Origin: Paenibacillus sp. JDR-2
Lineage (GTDB): Bacteria; Bacillota; Bacilli; Paenibacillales; Paenibacillaceae
NCBI RefSeq assembly: GCF_000023585.1
Contig: NC_012914.1
Coordinates: 6,477,501-6,541,500 of the forward strand
DNA length: 64,000 bases
Reading direction: 5' to 3'
The notes under the pieces: generated by a model
What the model was told of the DNA's origin: nothing
Databases searched by the model: none
What the model saw: only the letters and a program-made list of their open reading frames with translations
Shown: in pieces, positions 24,635-32,675 of the stretch
Layout: each line of letters begins with the position of its first letter
How positions within the stretch are numbered: the first letter of the stretch is position 1
Position numbers and translations under genes: made by a program

Positions 24635-25429
24635 TTAGCCGAGAACGACACGGTCGTCGGCCATTTTTTTGCCGCTGATCTGTTCGAATTCGCCAAGCAG
24701 CCGTTCTACAGTCAGATCTTTCTTCCGGTCTTCATTGACTTCAAGAATGATTCTGCCTTTATCCATCATGATCAATCGGTTGCCGAGCCGAATCGCCTGT
24801 TCCATATTGTGAGTAACCATCAAGGTAGTTAGGTTCATCTCTCGCACAAGCGTTTCGGTCAGCGTTGTGATGAGCTCCGCACGGGCCGGGTCAAGAGCTG
24901 CCGTATGCTCATCGAGCAAAAGAATCTGGGGTTTCGTAAAGGTAGCCATCAGAAGGCTAAGCGCCTGACGCTCACCGCCGGATAAAAGGCCTACCTTGGC
25001 GCTCAAGCGATTCTCAAGCCCGATACCCAACCGGGAAAGCTGTTCCCGGAAAATAGCGCGGCGTCCACGATTTATGCTTAGCGAGAAACCACGCTGCTTT
25101 CCGCGAGTATAGGCCATCGCCAGATTCTCTTCAATTGACATCCGAGGCGCAGTACCGGCCATCGGATCCTGGAATACGCGGCCAATCCATTTGCTTCTGC
25201 GGAACTCCGGCAGATTGCTAATGTTTTTGCCCTCGATCCGTACTTCGCCGGTATCCGGCTTCATAACACCCGAGATGATATTCATCAGAGTCGACTTGCC
25301 GGCGCCATTGCTGCCGATAACCGTAATAAAGTCCCCTGGCTTCATCGCCAGGTTCGTATTCACAAGGGCCGTCTTTTCATCTAATGTCCCCGGGTTAAAA
25401 AGCTTTGATACTTTGGATATTTCCAGCAT
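24635..25429 (-). CDS. ABC transporter ATP-binding protein
   Basis: 264-residue ABC ATPase with Walker A GSNGAGKST (about residue 39), the signature LLSGGERQALSLLMA and Walker B ILLLDEHTAALDP. It powers the importer encoded with the next two genes, and its start overlaps the permease stop by one base. This ATPase type pairs with LivH-like permeases and PF04392 binding proteins; such systems include the Trp/Tyr transporter TrpXYZ of streptococci, but no T-box or other substrate clue is visible, so the substrate is unknown. Confidence 0.88.
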   Translation of the reverse strand: MLEISKVSKLFNPGTLDEKTALVNTNLAMKPGDFITVIGSNGAGKSTLMNIISGVMKPDTGEVRIEGKNISNLPEFRRSKWIGRVFQDPMAGTAPRMSIEENLAMAYTRGKQRGFSLSINRGRRAIFREQLSRLGIGLENRLSAKVGLLSGGERQALSLLMATFTKPQILLLDEHTAALDPARAELITTLTETLVREMNLTTLMVTHNMEQAIRLGNRLIMMDKGRIILEVNEDRKKDLTVERLLGEFEQISGKKMADDRVVLG

Positions 25430-26343
25430 CAGCGTCCGCCCCCTTTTTGTTCAACGCTATTCAAAAGAGCTGCTGTGCGTTTTTGGGCCATCCTCTTTTG
25501 TTTCCACGATTTCTGAAGAGACGGGAAGACTAGCGCGATAATAACGATAACGGCAGTAATCAGTTTGAGATCGGATGCTTCGAAGAAGTCGCTTTGATAA
25601 GCAAGACCGATAATAATACGATAAACGATCGAGCCAAGCACAACTGCCAGTGTCGCCCGGAATACGGTCTTCGCGCCAAACAGAGCTTCACCGATAATAA
25701 CCGATGCGAGACCGATAACAATCATCCCGACACCCATCGTAATATCGGCAAATCCGCTTTGCTGAGCGACAAACGAACCCGACAAAGCGACCAGACCGTT
25801 TGATAACGCAATACCCATAATCTTAGTCGTATCTGTATTTGTGCCAAAGCTTCGGATCATGCGCTCGTTATCACCAGTAGCACGAAGACTCAACCCAAGA
25901 TCCGTCTTGAAGAACAAATCAAGCAGAACCTTAATAATTACAACGACAATCGGCATAAGCACAAGAACCTTAACTCCCGAAAACACAGTCGAGATGTCCG
26001 ATCCCATAAGTCCGATGTTCGGCTTGCCCATAATCCGCATATTAACGGAATAGAGCGCGATCATCATCAAAATACCGGATAACAATCCGTTGATTTTTCC
26101 TTTCGTGTGCAGCAAGCCTGTAATTGCACCTGCGGCAGCTCCGGCGCCAAATGCCGCAAGACATGCGAGCCATGGCGAAGTGCCGTTCGTAATCAGAACT
26201 GCTGCTACCCCTGCTCCGGTTGTGAAGCTTGCATCAACCGTGAGATCGGGAAAATCAAGAATGCGAAATGTAATATAAACGCCTAGAGCCATTAAGGAAT
26301 AAAGTAAACCTAGCTCAAAAGCACCATTCAACCATACTGGCAC
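25429..26343 (-). CDS. ABC transporter permease (LivH/branched-chain type)
   Basis: 304 residues with about eight to nine membrane segments, from FELGLLYSLMALGVYITFRIL to the C-terminal VIVIIALVFPSLQ. It has the BPD_transp_2 motif region GATGDNERMIRSFG and GEALFGAKT. It forms the channel with the downstream ATPase. The middle gene of a binding protein-permease-ATPase operon inserted between tuf and rpsJ. Confidence 0.87.
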   Translation of the reverse strand: MPVWLNGAFELGLLYSLMALGVYITFRILDFPDLTVDASFTTGAGVAAVLITNGTSPWLACLAAFGAGAAAGAITGLLHTKGKINGLLSGILMMIALYSVNMRIMGKPNIGLMGSDISTVFSGVKVLVLMPIVVVIIKVLLDLFFKTDLGLSLRATGDNERMIRSFGTNTDTTKIMGIALSNGLVALSGSFVAQQSGFADITMGVGMIVIGLASVIIGEALFGAKTVFRATLAVVLGSIVYRIIIGLAYQSDFFEASDLKLITAVIVIIALVFPSLQKSWKQKRMAQKRTAALLNSVEQKGGGR

Positions 26344-26413
26344 CGGGGCACCTCCTCCACATAATAAGAGAACGGGATGAACGCAAGGGAGCGTTTACCC
26401 CGTTCTCAACTTG

Positions 26414-27469
26414 TTATTGAATGATATTGTTGTCCGGATCTTTAACTCCGGCTTTCATGGCATCCGTTACTGTAATACCTTCATCGGCAGCTGCCTTCAG
26501 GTTAAGAATCAGATCGAGCTTGTCCGGTTTCGTAACTTTCATCTCGCCCGGATTTTTACCCTTCAGAATTTCAGCGGCCATTTGGCCTACTTGGTAACCA
26601 TGATCGTAGTATTTAAAGCCTACAGTTGCAAAAGCGCCTTTCTCAACCGTATCGCGGTCACTCGAGAAGAACGGGATATGGTTTTGTTTTGCCAATTGCA
26701 GAAGCGCGTCTACACCGGATACAACAACGTTATCTAACGTGATGTACATGGCATCTACTTTACCGATAAGCGACTCACCGGCTTGTTTTACTTCAGAAGT
26801 GTTTGTAACCGGTGCTTCAATCAGTTCGATATTATGTTTAGCAAGTGCTTCTTTAGCAGTAGCAGCCATAACAACCGCATTGCTCTCGCCTTTGTTAATG
26901 ACCAAACCAACCTTTTTCACGTTAGGGAAGTTAGCCGCGATGAAGTCCATCAGTTGAACGGCTGCATCTGGATTCGTATCGGATGCACCCGTTACGTTGC
27001 CGCCCGGAGCATCAAGGTCGGAAACCAGATCTGCGGAAAGCGGATCCGTTACAGCTGCGAATAATACTGGAGCTTTATTGCCGGCATTCGAGTAAGCTTG
27101 CACAAGCGCCTGCGCCGACGGAGTTGCAATACCAAGAGCCAGATCGGCTTTTGCGCCTGCAATCTTTTGAGCGATCGACAGGTTATTCGTTTGATCGCCT
27201 TGTGCTGTATTGAAATCTACGCTCAAGTTTTCCCCTTCAACAAAACCGGCATCCTTCAATGCTGCAAGAAAACCTTCTTTTGTTGCGTCAAGCGACGGAT
27301 GCTCAACGATCTGAGAAATCGAGATCTTATACGATTTCTTCGCGTCAGAATTACCTGCGTCTGCAGTATTGCCAGAGCCGGTGTTCTCGTTGTTTTTGCC
27401 ACTGTTCCCACATGCTGCTGTAACGAGCAAAAGTACTAAAGCAAGCGGTACCAACCATTTCTTATTCAT
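26414..27469 (-). CDS. ABC transporter substrate-binding lipoprotein (PF04392 family)
   Basis: 351 residues. The signal peptide ends in the lipobox TAAC with acylated Cys at residue 20, followed by a Gly/Asn/Ser linker and a two-lobed type I periplasmic-binding fold (SISQIVEHPSLDATKEGF near the start, FFSSDRDTVEKGAFATVGF later). The start is ATG 27469 with GGGAGGGG upstream; the frame remains open further upstream through the promoter. It is the first gene of the transporter operon. Family members bind aromatic amino acids or are uncharacterised, so no substrate is assigned. Confidence 0.87.
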   Translation of the reverse strand: MNKKWLVPLALVLLLVTAACGNSGKNNENTGSGNTADAGNSDAKKSYKISISQIVEHPSLDATKEGFLAALKDAGFVEGENLSVDFNTAQGDQTNNLSIAQKIAGAKADLALGIATPSAQALVQAYSNAGNKAPVLFAAVTDPLSADLVSDLDAPGGNVTGASDTNPDAAVQLMDFIAANFPNVKKVGLVINKGESNAVVMAATAKEALAKHNIELIEAPVTNTSEVKQAGESLIGKVDAMYITLDNVVVSGVDALLQLAKQNHIPFFSSDRDTVEKGAFATVGFKYYDHGYQVGQMAAEILKGKNPGEMKVTKPDKLDLILNLKAAADEGITVTDAMKAGVKDPDNNIIQ

Positions 27470-27537
27470 TTCTAGTTTGCCCCTCCCGGATATTTGTCTG
27501 AATACTTCGAATAACGTCGATAGACGCTTATCCATTA

Positions 27538-27567
27538 ATTCTAATGGCATGTAAAGATATACGTCAA
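27538..27567 (-). promoter_or_regulatory. sigma-A promoter of the ABC operon
   Basis: TTGACG (27562-27567), 18-base spacer, TAGAAT (27538-27543) on the minus strand. It lies between the tuf terminator and the binding-protein gene, so the transporter is independent of tuf. Confidence 0.65.
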
Positions 27568-27592
27568 TGGTGGGTTTTATCTGGAAATTAAA

Positions 27593-27619
27593 AAACCCTC
27601 TGCCAGAGGCAGAGGGTTT
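27593..27619 (-). terminator. terminator of the str operon, after tuf
   Basis: Perfect stem AAACCCTCTGCC / GGCAGAGGGTTT with a 3-base loop, followed by a T tract on the minus strand. Confidence 0.92.
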
Positions 27620-27647
27620 CATAAAGCGCGGCTAAAGCCGCACCTTA

Positions 27648-28838
27648 TTATTTTTGGATAGTTGCAACAGCGCCAGCGCCTACAGTACGGCCGCCTTCAC
27701 GGATGGAGAAACGAGTTCCTTCTTCAACCGCGATTGGAGCGATCAGTTCTACAGTAACTGTGATGTTGTCGCCAGGCATTACCATTTCAGTACCTTCAGG
27801 CAGGTTGATGATACCTGTTACGTCAGTTGTACGGAAATAGAATTGTGGACGGTAACCAGTGAAGAAAGGCTTATGACGGCCACCCTCTTCTTTAGTCAGA
27901 ACGTAGATTTGAGCAGTGAAGTTAGTGTGTGGTTTAACCGAAGCCGGTTTAGCCAGTACTTGACCACGCTCGATGTCTTTACGGTCTACACCACGAAGCA
28001 GTGCGCCGATGTTGTCGCCCGCTTGAGCGGAATCCATCAGTTTACGGAACATTTCTACGCCCGTAACAACGGATTTGCGAGTTTCTTCAGCCAGACCAAC
28101 GATTTCGATCTCGTCGCCAACTTTAACCACACCACGGTCGATACGGCCAGTAGCAACTGTACCACGACCTGTGATTGTGAATACGTCCTCGACAGGCATC
28201 AGGAAAGGCTTAGCTGTGTCGCGCTCAGGAGTTGGGATGTAAGTGTCAACTTGTTCGAACAGTTCAACGATTTTGTCAGCCCAAGGACCATCTGGGTTTT
28301 GCAGAGCTTCACGAGCTGCACCACGGATGATTGGAGTGTCGTCGCCTGGGAACTCATACTCGTTAAGAAGGTCGCGAACTTCCATCTCAACCAGTTCAAG
28401 AAGCTCTTCGTCTTCAACCATGTCGCATTTGTTCAGGAATACAACGATGTAAGGTACGCCTACTTGGCGGGACAGAAGGATGTGCTCGCGAGTTTGCGGC
28501 ATAGGGCCGTCAGCTGCGGATACAACCAGGATAGCGCCGTCCATTTGAGCAGCACCAGTGATCATGTTTTTAACATAGTCGGCGTGACCTGGGCAGTCAA
28601 CGTGAGCATAGTGACGGTTAGGAGTCTCATACTCAACGTGAGCTGTCGAGATCGTGATACCGCGCTCGCGCTCTTCTGGAGCTTTGTCGATTTGGTCGAA
28701 AGCGATTGCCGCGCCACCGTATTTTTTGGAAAGTACAGTAGTGATAGCAGCTGTCAAAGTAGTTTTACCATGGTCGACGTGACCGATAGTACCGATATTT
28801 ACGTGCGGTTTATTACGTTCAAATTTAGCCTTTGCCAT
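27648..28838 (-). CDS. tuf: translation elongation factor Tu
   Basis: 396 residues. The GTPase domain has G1 GHVDHGKTTL, the switch II DCPGHADY and NKCD (with Cys as in many bacteria); domains II and III follow, ending VGAGAVATIQK. It delivers aminoacyl-tRNA to the A site. The kirromycin-contact region in domain III looks normal. AAGGAGG precedes the ATG. It is the last gene of the str operon, 116 bases after fusA. Confidence 0.98.
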   Translation of the reverse strand: MAKAKFERNKPHVNIGTIGHVDHGKTTLTAAITTVLSKKYGGAAIAFDQIDKAPEERERGITISTAHVEYETPNRHYAHVDCPGHADYVKNMITGAAQMDGAILVVSAADGPMPQTREHILLSRQVGVPYIVVFLNKCDMVEDEELLELVEMEVRDLLNEYEFPGDDTPIIRGAAREALQNPDGPWADKIVELFEQVDTYIPTPERDTAKPFLMPVEDVFTITGRGTVATGRIDRGVVKVGDEIEIVGLAEETRKSVVTGVEMFRKLMDSAQAGDNIGALLRGVDRKDIERGQVLAKPASVKPHTNFTAQIYVLTKEEGGRHKPFFTGYRPQFYFRTTDVTGIINLPEGTEMVMPGDNITVTVELIAPIAVEEGTRFSIREGGRTVGAGAVATIQK

Positions 28839-28886
28839 TGAACTTAATCCTCCTTAATATAACTGAAGTTTTATGTGTGGGCCAAA

Positions 28887-28910
28887 CACAAATGCCTTAA
28901 GGTATTTGTG
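28887..28910 (-). other. near-perfect palindrome in the fusA-tuf spacer
   Basis: CACAAATGCCTTAAGGTATTTGTG can fold into a hairpin with one G-T pair. It is about 45 bases upstream of the tuf ribosome binding site and lacks a T tract. It may be a processing or stability element, or a protein site. Confidence 0.45.
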
Positions 28911-28954
28911 CCCGGCCTTGCATACCAAAGGTATGAATTTTAAGGGCTTAATAA

Positions 28955-31030
28955 TTAAGCGCCTTTGTTTTTCGAGATGATCTCTTCCGAGATCGAACGT
29001 GGTACTTCTTCATAGTGCGAGAGCTCCATGGAGAATACGCCACGGCCTTGCGTACCGGAACGAAGAGTTGTGGAGTAACCGAACATCTCTGCAAGAGGTA
29101 CCTTAGCACGGATGATTTGTGCGCCTGCACGAGTATCCATACCTTCGATACGACCGCGACGGGAGTTCAGCATACCCATAACGTCGCCCATGTACTCTTC
29201 TGGTACTGTAACTTCAACCTTCATGATTGGCTCAAGAAGAACTGGGTTACATTTATCCTTAGCGGCTTTAAGCGCCATGGAACCAGCGATTTTGAACGCC
29301 ATCTCCGAGGAGTCAACGTCATGGTACGATCCGTCTACAACAGTTGCTTTAACGTCAACGAGCGGGAAGCCAGCGATTACGCCGTTCTTCATCGACTCTT
29401 CGATACCCGCTTGGATAGGACCAATGAATTCACGCGGAATAGATCCACCCACAACTTTGTTTTCGAATACGAAGCCTTGACCTGGCTCTTGCGGAGTGAA
29501 TTCCACCCAACAATGTCCATATTGACCTTTACCACCGGACTGACGAACGAATTTACCTTCAACCTTAGCCGCAGTACGGAAAGTCTCGCGGTAAGCTACT
29601 TGAGGTTTACCAACGTTAGTCTCAACTTTGAATTCGCGAAGCATACGGTCTACCAGGATTTCAAGGTGAAGCTCACCCATACCCGAGATGATCGTTTGAT
29701 TCGTTTCTTCGTCTGTATGAGCACGGAAAGTTGGATCTTCTTCAGCCAGTTTGGAGATTGCGATACCCAGCTTGTCTTGGTCAGCTTTCGTTTTTGGTTC
29801 GATAGCTACCGAGATAACTGGGTCAGGGAAGTTCATCGATTCAAGAATGATCGGTTCCTTCTCATCGCACAGCGTGTCGCCCGTAATCGTGTCTTTCAGA
29901 CCGACTGCAGCAGCGATATCACCGGAATATACTTCGGAAATTTCTTGACGGCTGTTCGCATGCATTTGCAGGATACGGCCGATACGTTCACGTTTGTTCT
30001 TTGTTGCGTTAAGAACATACGATCCGGATTTCAGAATACCCGAGTATACACGGAAGAACGTCAATTTACCAACATAAGGGTCAGTCATGATTTTGAATGC
30101 GAGTGCCGCGAACGGCTCTTCGTCAGAAGAATGACGTACCGACTCTTCGCCGTCTTCGAGTGTACCTTTGATAGCAGGTACGTCGAGTGGGGATGGCAGG
30201 TAGTCAACAACAGCATCCAACATCATTTGAACACCTTTGTTACGGTAAGAAGAACCTGCGATTACTGGGAAGATCTTAACTTCACAAACACCTTTACGGA
30301 GCGCTGCTTTGATTTCTGGAATCGTAATTTCTTCGCCTTCCAGATATTTCATAGTTAATTCTTCGTCCAGCTCAGCGACCTTCTCGATCAGCTCCGTGCG
30401 AAGCTCTTCAACTTGGTCAGCATACTCAGCAGGAATTTCGACTTGCTCAGGATCTTTCCCGAGGTCGTCTTTGTATTTGTAAGCTACGCGCTCTACAATG
30501 TCGATTACGCCAAGGAAATCACTCTCAGCGCCAATCGGCAATTGAATAGCAACAGCATTCGCTTGCAGACGTTCACGCATGTCTTTAATAACATTCAGGA
30601 AGTCTGCACCGATGATGTCCATTTTGTTAATGTAAGCGATCCGAGGAACGCCATAACGGTCAGCTTGACGCCATACCGTTTCAGACTGTGGCTCAACGCC
30701 TTCTTTAGCACTGAATACGCCAACGGCCCCATCCAATACGCGCAGGGAACGTTCAACTTCTACTGTGAAGTCAACGTGCCCCGGGGTGTCGATAATATTG
30801 ATGCGGTTGCCTTTCCATTGAGCAGTAGTCGCGGCAGACGTAATTGTGATACCGCGCTCTTGCTCTTGCTCCATCCAGTCCATCGTTGCAGCACCTTCGT
30901 GCACTTCACCGATTTTATGAGTACGGCCTGTATAGAACAAGATACGCTCAGTGGTAGTTGTTTTACCAGCATCGATATGCGCCATGATCCCGATGTTACG
31001 CGTATTATTCAAGGAGAACTCTCTAGACAT
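28955..31030 (-). CDS. fusA: translation elongation factor G
   Basis: 691 residues from ATG 31030 (MSREFSLNNTRNIGIMAHID), 8 bases after GAGAGGAG. G1 AHIDAGKTTTTERIL, switch II DTPGHVDF and NKMDI are visible, then domains II-V with the domain IV loop HDVDSSEMAFKIAG region. It drives translocation and, with RRF, recycling. It is in the order rpsL-rpsG-fusA-tuf. Confidence 0.97.
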   Translation of the reverse strand: MSREFSLNNTRNIGIMAHIDAGKTTTTERILFYTGRTHKIGEVHEGAATMDWMEQEQERGITITSAATTAQWKGNRINIIDTPGHVDFTVEVERSLRVLDGAVGVFSAKEGVEPQSETVWRQADRYGVPRIAYINKMDIIGADFLNVIKDMRERLQANAVAIQLPIGAESDFLGVIDIVERVAYKYKDDLGKDPEQVEIPAEYADQVEELRTELIEKVAELDEELTMKYLEGEEITIPEIKAALRKGVCEVKIFPVIAGSSYRNKGVQMMLDAVVDYLPSPLDVPAIKGTLEDGEESVRHSSDEEPFAALAFKIMTDPYVGKLTFFRVYSGILKSGSYVLNATKNKRERIGRILQMHANSRQEISEVYSGDIAAAVGLKDTITGDTLCDEKEPIILESMNFPDPVISVAIEPKTKADQDKLGIAISKLAEEDPTFRAHTDEETNQTIISGMGELHLEILVDRMLREFKVETNVGKPQVAYRETFRTAAKVEGKFVRQSGGKGQYGHCWVEFTPQEPGQGFVFENKVVGGSIPREFIGPIQAGIEESMKNGVIAGFPLVDVKATVVDGSYHDVDSSEMAFKIAGSMALKAAKDKCNPVLLEPIMKVEVTVPEEYMGDVMGMLNSRRGRIEGMDTRAGAQIIRAKVPLAEMFGYSTTLRSGTQGRGVFSMELSHYEEVPRSISEEIISKNKGA

Positions 31031-31083
31031 GAATTTGTCTCCTCTCGTGTTTTGAGTTAAACTCAAACATTTTGGTTAGAATC

Positions 31084-31554
31084 CTACCAACGGTAGTGAG
31101 CAAACGCTTTGTTCGCTTCTGCCATTTTGTGTGTGTCTTCGCGTTTTTTCACAGATGCACCAGTGTTGTTCGATGCGTCCATGATTTCAGCAGCCAGACG
31201 CTCTTCCATCGTTTTTTCACCGCGGTTACGCGAATAGTTCACGAGCCAACGGAGACCAAGCGATGTACGACGTTCAGGTTTTACCTCGATCGGTACTTGG
31301 TAGTTGGAACCGCCGACACGGCGAGCTTTAACCTCGAGTACAGGCATGATGTTTTTCAACGCTTCTTCGAACACTTCCATTGGATCTTTACCCGTGCGTT
31401 CTTGGATCAGCGTGAAAGCATCATACAACAGCGTTTGTGCAACGCCGCGTTTACCGTCGATCATGATGCGGTTGATAAGGCGGGTTACCAGTTTGCTATT
31501 GTAAACCGGATCCGGCAATACGTCGCGTTTTGTAACAGGACCTTTGCGTGGCAT
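31084..31554 (-). CDS. rpsG: 30S ribosomal protein S7
   Basis: 156 residues. It begins PRKGPVTKRDVLPDPVYNSKLV and ends KAFAHYRW, standard for S7, which nucleates the head of the 30S and in E. coli regulates the str operon. It is 64 bases after rpsL with AAGGGGG as the ribosome binding site. Confidence 0.97.
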   Translation of the reverse strand: MPRKGPVTKRDVLPDPVYNSKLVTRLINRIMIDGKRGVAQTLLYDAFTLIQERTGKDPMEVFEEALKNIMPVLEVKARRVGGSNYQVPIEVKPERRTSLGLRWLVNYSRNRGEKTMEERLAAEIMDASNNTGASVKKREDTHKMAEANKAFAHYRW

Positions 31555-31618
31555 GAGAAAGTCCCCCTTTCTTAGTTAGTCGCAATATCCGAATATTTAT
31601 CCGAACAGATTGCTATTA

Positions 31619-32038
31619 TTATTTTTTAACTTTAGGACGTTTAGTACCGTATTTCGAACGAGATTGGTTACGGTTGTTAACACCCGCAGTATCCAATGCG
31701 CCGCGAACGATATGGTAACGTACACCTGGAAGGTCTTTTACGCGTCCACCACGGATCAATACAACGCTGTGTTCTTGCAGGTTATGACCGATACCAGGGA
31801 TATACGCTGTTACTTCTACGCGGTTAGTCAAACGTACACGCGCGTATTTACGAAGTGCGGAGTTTGGTTTTTTCGGAGTCATAGTACCTACACGAGTGCA
31901 CACACCGCGTTTTTGCGGAGCGCTGATGTTCGTTGCTTCACGTTTCAAGGCGTTGAAACCTCTTTGCAAAGCAGGCGATTTCGATTTTACGACTTTAGCT
32001 TGGCGGCCTTTGCGGACCAGCTGGTTAATTGTTGGCAT
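31619..32038 (-). CDS. rpsL: 30S ribosomal protein S12
   Basis: 139 residues. The two decoding-centre loops are wild type at the positions where streptomycin resistance arises: TPKKPNSALRKYARV and GGRVKDLPGVRYH. First of the canonical str genes and 156 bases downstream of the L7Ae-like gene. Confidence 0.97.
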   Translation of the reverse strand: MPTINQLVRKGRQAKVVKSKSPALQRGFNALKREATNISAPQKRGVCTRVGTMTPKKPNSALRKYARVRLTNRVEVTAYIPGIGHNLQEHSVVLIRGGRVKDLPGVRYHIVRGALDTAGVNNRNQSRSKYGTKRPKVKK

Positions 32039-32194
32039 GTTGCCACCCCCTTCCCATGATTATGTCTTATTAATGGCAAGACATTTTACCCAATTAATTA
32101 AGCCCACAGATCCAGGCGGTTCATAAAAGAACAAATAAAAATTTCTGTCAGTCCATCATCTTTCAATTCTGCACCAACAAAAATGGAGTCTACT

Positions 32195-32425
32195 TTATTC
32201 TTCGTCAATAATGAGCGCTGCCATAGCGGCTCCGACATCAATCCCGCAGGTTTCCCCGAGTTCTTGCATCGTATCTATCCACTTGACCGGAACACTCAAC
32301 CGCTCGCACAGATGAACGATCTTCTCTCTCATCCGCGGATCTGCATCACGAGCCACATAGACTTCGATAGCTTTACTCTGTTCAAGCATCTTAGTCGTCT
32401 GTTTCGCGCCAACCTTAAACTGCAT
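32195..32425 (-). CDS. L7Ae/L30e/S12e-family ribosomal-type protein (YbxF-like)
   Basis: 76 residues. The compact L7Ae fold is recognisable by VGAKQTTKMLEQSKAIEVYVARDADPR-type sequence and the IDTMQELGETCGIDVGAA segment, which forms the kink-turn-binding loop in B. subtilis YbxF. YbxF binds K-turn RNA and associates with ribosomes in growing cells. It is first in the operon leading to rpsL-rpsG-fusA-tuf, directly behind a strong promoter. Confidence 0.88.
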   Translation of the reverse strand: MQFKVGAKQTTKMLEQSKAIEVYVARDADPRMREKIVHLCERLSVPVKWIDTMQELGETCGIDVGAAMAALIIDEE

Positions 32426-32479
32426 GATATCACCATTCCTTTTGCGGTAGAGCGATCACACAATTAGGCACACTTCGAT

Positions 32480-32508
32480 ATATTAACACCTACATCTAGA
32501 AGTGTCAA
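32480..32508 (-). promoter_or_regulatory. sigma-A promoter of the str operon
   Basis: Perfect TTGACA (32503-32508), 17-base spacer, TAATAT (32480-32485) on the minus strand, about 55 bases before the L7Ae-like gene. Confidence 0.82.
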
Positions 32509-32593
32509 GCTGTATTACACCCTGTCCAATTGCAAAGTTTTGGTCATCTCATTCACGAGGTTAAAGGTAAGGCCCCTCAACTATTATACATGT

Positions 32594-32648
32594 AAAAGAG
32601 CGGGCATCAACAGGGAAGACCAACCATCCCTGCCGAATGCCGCGCTCT
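32594..32648 (-). terminator. terminator of rpoBC
   Basis: Interrupted long stem: GAGCG/CGCTC, GGCAT/ATGCC and CAGGGA/TCCCTG, followed by TTTT on the minus strand. It lies about 28 bases after the rpoC stop. Confidence 0.8.
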
Positions 32649-32675
32649 CCTCATCTATTACAACTTATGCGGATC

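Noticed and set aside
32426..32590. Possible further small gene between rpoC and the L7Ae-like gene
   Set aside because: Only the str promoter and the rpoC terminator are supported; short frames have no ribosome binding site.
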